From Hippopus hippopus (taxonomy: Eukaryota; Mollusca; Bivalvia; Cardiida; Cardiidae), in NCBI GenBank assembly GCA_946811185.2, contig OX328097.1, forward strand, positions 7,178,242 to 7,242,241: 64,000 nt of DNA, given 5' to 3'. The notes beneath the pieces are model-generated. The model did no database searches. It had not been told where the DNA came from and saw only the letters and a list, made by a program, of their open reading frames with translations. The position numbers and the translations under genes were made by a program. Below, piece by piece: positions 60,601 through 64,000 of this stretch. Each line of letters begins with the position of its first letter. Positions within the stretch are counted from its first letter, which is position 1.

Positions 60601-63368
60601 CAGCATCCACAGAAGGCTGTCAGTCATGTTATGGAGGATAATGCAAAAAACATGTACAGGACAAAACCCATCTTAAGTCATGCCTGGTTCTTTAATGTAC
60701 TTTTTGTATAGCACTATCACATGGGACCTAGGTTGAATGTGTTATCGGAAAGACAATCATCAATTTTTAGTAGGCCAGTTGTGAGAATCAAAACCACACC
60801 CTCAAAATTGTAATGGCCCATGACTTGTTGCTTACAAGTCTCCTGCTTTACCACTTGAGCTTTAACAACTGACTAAAAAGAAAATGGTCCTGGTCATTTC
60901 AAAATCATGCACCTCCTGCTAATCTGTGTTGATGCACAAGGCTTGTAATCCAGGCTTTCTTCCATTGAATCATTGTTTTCCACAAAACATTGAAAGTCAA
61001 TGTGACAGGATAAGTTTCTCTCACAACTAAGCATAAAAGTGACTGTATTTATACTGAAACAAGAGGGTCATTGGCCCTAAAGCGCTCACCTGAGTAAAGT
61101 CATCTAGGACCGACAAAGCTTGAGAGATCGTGGTTGAAATGATGAAAAAAACAAAAGAGTGTTAGTACCAACTTTTACAACAACTTGATCTATTTTTGTA
61201 ATTATCAGAGATACAATAAAGACAAACATTCTGATGGATTTTCATGGGTATCGTGCTGAAAATATGGCCTCTAGAGTATAAACAAAGTTTTACTATGATT
61301 TTGCCCAGTGACTAATTTTTTGACCCCACATGATCCAATTTCATATTTGTCAGAGATATCATTGAGACAAACATTCTGACCAAGTTTCATGAGTATCCAA
61401 CTAAAAATGTTGCTGCTAGAGTGCACACAAGGTTTTCCTAAGATTTGACCCATTGACCTACTTTTTCACTAGATGTGACCCAGTTTCAAACTTATCAGAG
61501 CTATCATCAAGACAAACAATCTCATCAACTTTCTTGAGTATCTGACTGAAAATGTGGCCTCTAGAGTACACAAAAGTTTTTTTCTAAGATTTGGCCCAGT
61601 GACCTATTTTATGACCCAACCTGACCCAATTTCAAACTTGTCCGAGATATTATCAAGAAAAACATTCTGACAGAAGTTTCATGAATATTGGACTGAAAGT
61701 GCGGCCTCCAGAGTGCACACAAGGTTTCACTAAGATTTGGCCCATTGACCTACTTTTTGACCTACCATTACCCAATTTCAATCTTGTCCAAGATATTACC
61801 AAGAAAATCATGATGAAAAAGTTTCTTGAATATTGGGCATAACATGTGGCTTCTACAATAGACACAAAGTTTTTCTAAAATTTGGCCCAGTGACCAACTT
61901 TTTGATCCGACCTGACCCAATCATGAATTTGTGCGAGAATTTATCAAGACCAAGATTCTGACAAAGTTTCATGAATATCAGACTGAAAATATGGCCTCTA
62001 GAGTGCACACAAGGTAATTGTTGACGCCCAGACAATGCACAACAGACAATGCACGATGCACGAGGTACGACAGACAGCACGATTACATAAGTTCACCTTG
62101 AGCACTTTGTGCTCAAGTGAGCTAAAAAAAGATTCAATCTGTTCCACATATACACAAAGTACCTTGTGCAGGTAAATTCTCTTGTCTGGCAGCAGATTAC
62201 TTTAGCTGAAAATAAGTGACTAAAGGAGAAATTGCTTTTTGCAAGCAATTGAAAATGGTTCCTATACTTCTTATTTCCATTGGTGGAACTCTTTAAGTTA
62301 AAGGCATGTTTAGACATACGACCGAGACTATGTGTAAACAAAAATCAATGGCATCATGAATTATATGAAGTACAATCAAATGCAACCATCTGTCCTGATG
62401 GAGCTTTTTCATTGCTATGCACTGTCTAATTAATCTATTTAGGCTCTAATTTCCCATTTTCTTTCCAGTTATGGGTTAGTTAATGATCTGGCTTTGTTAC
62501 AGACACCGTGCATGTTATGATGACGATGCACTGTCATGCCAGACTTGTTCATTTTCTTATAACATGTGCACAAGAGTGATCAAAGAGAATTAACTCTGTT
62601 GGACTGCAATGATAAGTATTCAACAAAAGTCCTTAATGTTGTTCTTGTTCTAATTTATAAAACTTGCCATCCGATTGGTCGATACAAACAGTTAGTGAAT
62701 ACAAACCCAGTACTATAAGGATGGGTACACTAGACCCGTCACCAAATAATCCAGGGTTTAAAACAAATGTGTAGATTGATTGAATGACTGATTGATTGAT
62801 TGATGGTTTCACCAATACTAGATTAAGGCTCTGAAGGTGTCTTGCCCAAGGACACTCCCACTGAAAACCCAGTGCTTCAAGTGAGGTTAACCAATGGCCC
62901 CCAGGTTACAACTTACACATCCTACACTTTATCACTAAACCACACAGTACCCTTTGACCCCAAAGAAAACAGCCTTGGAAAATATTGTGGGAATAGGAGA
63001 AAATGCAGGTGACCAGAGAGGCAAATTGCATTATTTGAGCCATACTTGGTTTCTTCTCTGCAAATACCGGTACTTTGAATTTGGAAAAGTCCGCAATTTT
63101 GTCATTTTGGTAACTATTAATGCAATCTGGAATATGTCAGTAATGTAAGACATTTCTGATACAGACACATTAATCTACCGTTATGAAGAAATATTCATTT
63201 TGTAATTAGCAATTCTTATATACTTTTGTTCCTATGTGGTAATGGGTCAACCTAACATACTCATTCAGTTCTATGTCATCACCATGGAGGTCTCGAAGCA
63301 TGTCTTTCACAAGTTCTTGGTTGGCTGAGCTCATCTGTAAGTGTTGCATTGTGACTCTCACAGGATTT
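30543..63368 (-). CDS. DHX57: DHX57 orthologue, DEAH-box RNA helicase, 25 exons, 5' end outside the window
   Basis: Joined exons, 5' to 3' on the minus strand: 63368-63261, 60530-60363, 59083-58105, 57024-56903, 55874-55679, 53812-53688, 53009-52876, 51930-51876, 51392-51208, 50232-50117, 49456-49347, 47771-47712, 47434-47321, 45663-45500, 44967-44891, 43510-43415, 42535-42395, 41392-41297, 36407-36324, 35684-35544, 34599-34485, 33739-33678, 33005-32916, 31670-31527, 30686-30543. This is 3826 nt, 1274 residues plus TAA. Seen, numbered from the first complete codon: UBA-like segment about 85-125; RWD about 140-280, interrupted by a CCCH finger (C198, C206, C212, H216); Walker A GCGKT about 459-463; DEVH about 557-560; SAT 589-591; motif V TNIAETS from 799; motif [10 protein letters not shown] 846-853; then winged-helix/ratchet and OB-fold. 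The family comprises ATP-dependent 3'-5' RNA helicases; DHX57 itself is poorly characterised, so its substrate is unknown. Human DHX57 has 1386 residues, so roughly the first 100 lie upstream. All introns are GT-AG except one GC-AG. Confidence 0.96.
31047..31246. mobile_element. Family A copy in DHX57 (intron or 3' part)
   Basis: TTAA at both ends; lies between the last two coding exons. Confidence 0.78.
31527..31670 (-). CDS. DHX57: DHX57 exon 24: OB-fold
   Basis: Encodes [48 protein letters not shown]. Phase 0 at both ends; donor gtatca. Confidence 0.96.
31774..32062 (-). mobile_element. SINE, inverted, in DHX57 intron
   Basis: Tail complement tggtgtttaacactgttttc; head complement with ggatcgaacc at 31999. 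Confidence 0.75.
32608..32812. mobile_element. Family A copy
   Basis: Only the left hairpin arm is well kept. Confidence 0.6.
32916..33005 (-). CDS. DHX57: DHX57 exon 23: OB-fold
   Basis: Encodes [30 protein letters not shown]. The HPSSVN and YLVYHEK motifs are typical of the OB-fold in this family. Confidence 0.96.
33678..33739 (-). CDS. DHX57: DHX57 exon 22 (62 nt)
   Basis: Encodes [20 protein letters not shown]. Acceptor atcctgtag, donor gtaagt. Confidence 0.93.
34209..34441. mobile_element. Family A copy
   Basis: Ends 43 bp from the intronic side of exon 21. Confidence 0.7.
34485..34599 (-). CDS. DHX57: DHX57 exon 21
   Basis: Encodes [32 protein letters not shown]. The AL-YPN-V signature marks entry to the OB-fold region of DEAH helicases. 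Confidence 0.95.
35300..35452. mobile_element. Family F MITE in DHX57 intron
   Basis: Arms aaagtaacacaatt / aattgtgttactttc; right end ggttggtgaatacaggccc. Confidence 0.72.
35544..35684 (-). CDS. DHX57: DHX57 exon 20
   Basis: Encodes [32 protein letters not shown] and a short glycine-rich loop ending TGEE. It is in phase 0 at both ends. Confidence 0.94.
35787..35990. mobile_element. Family A copy
   Basis: Hairpin 35838-35900 with a shortened right arm. Confidence 0.6.
36095..36206. mobile_element. Family A fragment, right half
   Basis: Right hairpin arm and right end only, near exon 19. Confidence 0.6.
36324..36407 (-). CDS. DHX57: DHX57 exon 19
   Basis: Encodes [28 protein letters not shown]. 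The donor is weak (CAG|gttttg), but the frame and homology resume exactly in the next exon. Confidence 0.92.
36656..40692. mobile_element. Tandem-repeat-bearing element, ACAAGAG family 1, split by an hAT-like insertion
   Basis: The 5' end begins ACAAGAGCGGC and has TAAGCCCGT slightly inside. The 3' end has a hairpin CCCGTC-TTT-GACGGG followed by CGTATAAAA. The arm GACGGGCGTA is the inverted match of the 5' motif. Between lie roughly 161-bp units, at least eight before 38224 and about two after 40337. The layout resembles non-autonomous Helitron/Helentron elements with central repeats (pearl-like in bivalves). Superfamily assignment is inference. Confidence 0.6.
38225..40337. mobile_element. 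hAT-like non-autonomous transposon, 2113 bp
   Basis: Ends are CAGGGTTGTCAAAA at 38225 and TTTTGACAACACTG ending at 40337: an imperfect 14-bp terminal inverted repeat of hAT type. Flanks ATGAGATA (38217-38224) and GTCAGATA (40338-40345) match at 6 of 8 bases, as expected of an old 8-bp target duplication. The interrupted array resumes in register. No intact transposase is visible; short open frames on both strands (38827-39024, 39277-39659) are not recognisable. A GC-rich palindromic patch lies at 38280-38362. Confidence 0.75.
40733..40995. mobile_element. Family B MITE
   Basis: gtgagccaagctctgtgaaa to ttgccagagcac. Confidence 0.75.
41297..41392 (-). CDS. DHX57: DHX57 exon 18
   Basis: Encodes [32 protein letters not shown]. 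Its downstream intron (4.9 kb) holds the nested tandem-repeat element. Confidence 0.95.
41753..41985. mobile_element. Family A copy
   Basis: Contains a gacgacgacaacaacaac expansion in its left flank. Confidence 0.65.
42395..42535 (-). CDS. DHX57: DHX57 exon 17
   Basis: Encodes [39 protein letters not shown], one of the most conserved stretches of the family (HA2/ratchet). Acceptor cttaatag, donor gtgagt. Confidence 0.97.
42930..43155 (-). mobile_element. SINE, second type, inverted
   Basis: Tail complement gaatggtgttttaggctgct; head complement ends caggacccc. Confidence 0.68.
43290..43365. repeat. Family C palindrome
   Basis: Intron copy near exon 16; centre gcgagttctgtgc. Confidence 0.72.
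43415..43510 (-). CDS. DHX57: DHX57 exon 16
   Basis: Encodes [30 protein letters not shown], the helical linker of the HA2 region. It is in phase 0 at both ends. Confidence 0.96.
43538..43968. mobile_element. Two family A copies in tandem
   Basis: First copy about 43538-43745 has a short hairpin (right arm missing ctccttttc). Second, 43743-43968, is in the other orientation. Confidence 0.65.
43985..44210 (-). mobile_element. SINE, second type, inverted
   Basis: Head complement gagggcctcc/ccaaacaggacc near 44200. Confidence 0.62.
44470..44690 (-). mobile_element. SINE, second type, inverted
   Basis: Contains tcagtcatatcacggtgaca-like text and ends gagccacacaggaccc. Confidence 0.7.
44891..44967 (-). 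CDS. DHX57: DHX57 exon 15
   Basis: Encodes [20 protein letters not shown], the start of the winged-helix region after motif VI. Acceptor is a poly-T tract plus gcag; donor gtaagt. Confidence 0.96.
45009..45235. mobile_element. Family A copy
   Basis: Clean TTAA at both ends and full-length flanks. Confidence 0.78.
45500..45663 (-). CDS. DHX57: DHX57 exon 14: motif VI, GC donor
   Basis: Encodes [19 protein letters not shown] and the arginine-finger motif QRKGRAGR, then [15 protein letters not shown]. The donor is AG|GCAAGA, not GT. No GT site near it keeps the frame and homology, and the next exon continues the protein in phase. Confidence 0.95.
45989..46209. mobile_element. Family A copy
   Basis: Near-perfect hairpin 46092-46150. 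Confidence 0.77.
46387..46693 (+). mobile_element. tRNA-derived SINE, full length
   Basis: A box agtaactcagtcggtagtg, B box ggttcgattcc, tail caccatataatcaatca. Confidence 0.8.
47321..47434 (-). CDS. DHX57: DHX57 exon 13: motif V
   Basis: Encodes [37 protein letters not shown]. Motif V is [12 protein letters not shown]. Acceptor gtacttcacag, donor gtaaaa. Confidence 0.97.
47712..47771 (-). CDS. DHX57: DHX57 exon 12 (60 nt)
   Basis: Encodes [19 protein letters not shown], the conserved PLHS segment of RecA2. Acceptor gtatttttcag, donor gtaagt. Confidence 0.95.
47840..48066. mobile_element. Family A copy
   Basis: Hairpin 47902-47960 with centre ctggaaaccag. Confidence 0.72.
48208..49275. mobile_element. 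ACAAGAG family 3 element with a family 2 element nested in its 3' end
   Basis: Starts ACAAGAACACC with a GCATGC palindrome close by, followed by text shared with 59548-59836. It breaks off at 48487 (ttcttc). A terminal-looking GAGCTAAAAA reappears at 49265-49274, after the family 2 copy. Confidence 0.5.
48489..49258. mobile_element. ACAAGAG family 2 element (Helentron-like)
   Basis: Starts ACAAGAGGACCATGATGGTC, near-palindromic, then GCTCACCTGAG. Ends with the hairpin GAGCAC-TTC-GTGCTC, then AGGTGAGCTAAAA. CTCAGGTGAGC is the inverted match of the 5' motif. A (GACG)n run sits near 49169-49205. Confidence 0.55.
49347..49456 (-). CDS. DHX57: DHX57 exon 11: motif IV
   Basis: Encodes [22 protein letters not shown], where LVFMPG is motif IV, and ends at FGHRNKH. 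Acceptor tttatttgcag, donor gtaaat. Confidence 0.96.
49508..49752. mobile_element. Family B MITE
   Basis: Ends worn but both present; directly precedes the exon-10-derived array. Confidence 0.72.
49800..50170. repeat. About 77-bp tandem array derived from DHX57 exon 10
   Basis: The block aaccaaccaggacatcagt recurs near 49832, 49910, 49987 and 50063. The exon's own version sits at 50141. Spacings are 76-78 bp. Each copy contains the 3' half of the exon plus adjacent intron with the donor altered. Confidence 0.85.
50117..50232 (-). CDS. DHX57: DHX57 exon 10
   Basis: Encodes [20 protein letters not shown] and [15 protein letters not shown], at the entry to RecA2. Its 3' half is the template of a tandem repeat that continues into the downstream intron. 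Confidence 0.95.
50775..51137. mobile_element. Family A fragment followed by a full copy
   Basis: Fragment 50775-50870 keeps the right arm. Full copy 50912-51137 has an almost perfect 66-bp hairpin at 50968-51030. Confidence 0.75.
51208..51392 (-). CDS. DHX57: DHX57 exon 9
   Basis: Encodes [14 protein letters not shown] followed by an acidic, low-conservation insert typical of DHX57 between RecA1 and RecA2, ending MYLRYP. Acceptor atgtctag, donor gtataa. Confidence 0.92.
51418..51638. mobile_element. Family A copy
   Basis: Left end lies about 26 bp upstream (+ strand right) of the exon 9 acceptor. Confidence 0.72.
51876..51930 (-). CDS. DHX57: DHX57 exon 8 (55-nt micro-exon)
   Basis: Only 55 nt: [18 protein letters not shown], matching the conserved GRTFPVDQFFLEDAI region after motif III. 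Acceptor gtactttcag, donor gtatat; both boundary phases fit the flanking exons. Confidence 0.93.
51949..52110. mobile_element. Family A copy, truncated in the hairpin
   Basis: Left half only; directly followed by the complete copy at 52150. Confidence 0.65.
52150..52378. mobile_element. Family A foldback MITE, reference copy
   Basis: Bounded by TTAA on both sides, with ends CTCTTTACCAAACAA and its near complement TTGTGTGGTAAAGAG. The middle is a hairpin: gtgggaaaaggagaaaatgc, ctggttaccag, then the complement. TTAA targets with CCCTTT-type ends fit the piggyBac superfamily (inference). An extra copy of the right end follows directly (to about 52402). Confidence 0.85.
52683..52820 (-). mobile_element. 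SINE, second type, inverted, head lost
   Basis: Stops about 55 bp from exon 7. Confidence 0.65.
52876..53009 (-). CDS. DHX57: DHX57 exon 7: motif III
   Basis: Carries [30 protein letters not shown] and CPVVDIP. SAT is motif III, which couples ATP hydrolysis to unwinding. Donor gtaaat. Confidence 0.97.
53062..53240. mobile_element. Family A copy
   Basis: About 50 bp from the exon 7 acceptor. Confidence 0.65.
53406..53672. mobile_element. Family B MITE
   Basis: Ends 16 bp from the exon 6 donor region. Confidence 0.72.
53688..53812 (-). CDS. DHX57: DHX57 exon 6: DEVH box
   Basis: Contains [17 protein letters not shown] and the motif II box [12 protein letters not shown]. The phase-2 end joins a serine codon completed in the next exon. 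Confidence 0.97.
54270..54540. mobile_element. Family B MITE
   Basis: Starts ctggcaaaagggggtttaaa; followed by a poly-A run. Confidence 0.72.
55146..55316. repeat. 171-bp snapback palindrome
   Basis: gaaataatcttctttc at 55146 pairs with its complement ending at 55316. The inner parts pair around gggctttcgccc near 55230. It lies in the DHX57 intron before exon 6. Confidence 0.88.
55410..55622. mobile_element. Family A copy
   Basis: Right end lies about 57 bp from exon 5. Confidence 0.65.
55679..55874 (-). CDS. DHX57: DHX57 exon 5: motifs I (second half) and Ia
   Basis: Begins with the remaining [10 protein letters not shown] and carries motif Ia, [16 protein letters not shown], then VGYQIRLE. 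Acceptor cattcttccag, donor gtacat. Confidence 0.96.
56023..56247. mobile_element. Family A copy
   Basis: Left TTAA clear; hairpin centre eroded. Confidence 0.7.
56660..56893. mobile_element. Family A copy abutting the exon 4 donor
   Basis: Its terminal TACCAAACAATCC (minus strand) begins about 10 nt inside the intron, right after gtaagattctg. Confidence 0.7.
56903..57024 (-). CDS. DHX57: DHX57 exon 4: start of helicase core
   Basis: Contains VRQKLPAW and VVVISGMTG, the first part of Walker A. The exon ends in phase 2 inside the glycine before CGKTT, so the nucleotide-binding loop is split by an intron. Acceptor ctttcacag, donor gtaaga. Confidence 0.95.
57096..57372 (+). mobile_element. tRNA-derived SINE
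   Basis: Head gcccagtagctcagttgat; tail worn. Confidence 0.72.
57653..57850. mobile_element. Family A copy
   Basis: Hairpin 57715-57772, centre ctggaaaccag. Confidence 0.7.
58105..59083 (-). CDS. DHX57: DHX57 exon 3: UBA, RWD and CCCH finger
   Basis: The largest exon (979 nt). It opens with [18 protein letters not shown] (UBA-like), continues into the first half of an RWD domain ([11 protein letters not shown]), then the finger with C-x7-C-x5-C-x3-H spacing, then the rest of the RWD with its YPKEVP turn. A polar, probably disordered linker with HHH and acidic/basic runs closes the exon at FKRKK. The open frame runs on past the donor gtgaga into the intron; the homology stops at the donor. 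Confidence 0.95.
59170..59248. repeat. Family C palindrome
   Basis: Perfect arms around agaatgtgc, 87 bp from the exon 3 acceptor. Confidence 0.8.
59548..59836. mobile_element. ACAAGAG family 3 element
   Basis: Begins ACAAGAGCATTGCATGCTGA. Contains the shared phrase cataactgtgtcaaaatggt and a block ending ttcttcgaaaacagcc, then CTAAAAA. Shares its middle with 48208 and with the interrupted copy near 3.8-4.7 kb. Confidence 0.55.
59891..60108. mobile_element. Family A copy
   Basis: Hairpin 59945-60003, several mismatches. Confidence 0.65.
60222..60298. repeat. Family C palindrome
   Basis: Centre gcatattttgtgc. Confidence 0.76.
60363..60530 (-). CDS. DHX57: DHX57 exon 2
   Basis: Acidic linker, then [12 protein letters not shown] leading into the UBA-like segment. 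Acceptor ttcattccag, donor gtaatt. The exon joins the preceding one through a split Asp codon and the next through a split Arg codon. Confidence 0.9.
61059..62126. mobile_element. ACAAGAG family 2 element with internal repeats of about 140 bp
   Basis: The 5' end ACAAGAGGGTCATTGGCCCT and GCTCACCTGAG, and the 3' hairpin GAGCAC-TTT-GTGCTC followed by AAGTGAGCTAAAA, match the copy at 48489. The body is about six or seven diverged units, each with a phrase like GACAAACATTCTGAC and TTTCATGAATAT. Confidence 0.6.
62775..62953 (-). mobile_element. SINE, second type, inverted
   Basis: gattgattgattgatggttt at the tail side; head complement ends ccacacagtaccc. Confidence 0.65.
63261..63368 (-). CDS. DHX57: DHX57 exon 1 of window
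   Basis: Encodes the segment with [14 protein letters not shown], matching the conserved stretch near residue 100 of the human protein. Acceptor ttattctag, donor gtatgt. The leading A completes a codon from an upstream exon that is not in the window. Confidence 0.85.
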
Positions 63369-63739
63369 CTAGAATAAAAACAAGAAAAAAATACAAATGA
63401 TTATAAACTGATAAGCAATGGAAAACTTCATGAAACAGACAAACAAAAGAGTCATAAATTCAAAACTATAAACAGACCACAGGCTATCATTTTGTGACAA
63501 ACTTTCTTCTCTATAAAGTTATACCTGTTACCTATATTATCTACAGTTAAAGAAGCTTGTTATTAAAAATGGTTACAAGTGCTACAAACAGCTTTTAAAA
63601 CTGAGAGCCGATTTCAGTGACGAAGAAATAAAACACAGAAACACACTGTGAAAGGAAGACAGAGACAGACAGAATAATTCTCCAGAGAAACCATCAACAA
63701 CCTACGAAAAAACACTGTTTTATCATGTTATTTCATTTC

Positions 63740-64000
63740 ACTCTTTACCATATGACAAAATGTTATTCTCATCAAAATTGAAAGCATAACGCAGTCAAGG
63801 AATGAGATGTAGTTCAAATAATGGGGCTTGTCTTTGATAGACAAAACAACAATGTGGAAAAAGGAACATTTTCTCCTTTTCCCTTGTCATAATGTTATCA
63901 AAGCTGTCTTTCCATGGATTGTTGTAACATGGGAATACTTGGTAAAAGGTTAACTCTTTACCAGACAATCCCATGTTTAAAAAACTCTAATGAGCAAGGC
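63740..64000. mobile_element. Family A copy plus start of another at the window edge
   Basis: First copy about 63740-63952. TTAACTCTTTACC at 63951 opens the next, cut by the window end. Confidence 0.65.

Overview
The window is animal nuclear DNA with long AT-rich introns, GT-AG splice sites, tRNA-derived SINEs and dense foldback MITEs. The SINE tail, the element families that begin ACAAGAG and the mix of short palindromic repeats point to a bivalve mollusc. That is an inference from general knowledge of bivalve repeats; no database was searched.

One protein-coding gene is clear. On the minus strand, from the right edge down to position 30543, lies the orthologue of DHX57, a DEAH-box RNA helicase. 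I assembled 25 exons by hand. All splice phases agree, and they give 1274 residues plus a stop codon. About the first 100 residues (judged against human DHX57), the start codon and the promoter lie beyond position 64000. The product shows a UBA-like segment, an RWD domain with a CCCH zinc finger inserted into it, the full DExH helicase core, the winged-helix/ratchet region and the C-terminal OB-fold, ending at the same place as the human protein.

Positions 1-30420 hold no gene I can recognise. They contain a 30-bp minisatellite (about 1310-1960), a 55-bp minisatellite (about 17770-19800, decaying to 20230), an inverted pair of 0.5-kb units (4138-4634 and 6232-6748), SINEs, several MITE families and simple repeats. 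A possible spliced non-coding transcript starts near 23.5 kb.

Positions 30.4-64 kb are the gene, with introns packed with repeats. The commonest is a 0.2-kb foldback element with TTAA ends (family A, about 45 copies in the window). The largest intron (36408-41296) carries a tandem-repeat element with higher-order structure, split by a 2.1-kb hAT-like insertion.

The most unusual observation is that two exons of the helicase gene seed tandem repeats running downstream of them. The last 40 bp of coding sequence are repeated four times across the stop codon (30421-30580), and the 3' half of one helicase exon is repeated about every 77 bp into its intron (about 49800-50170).
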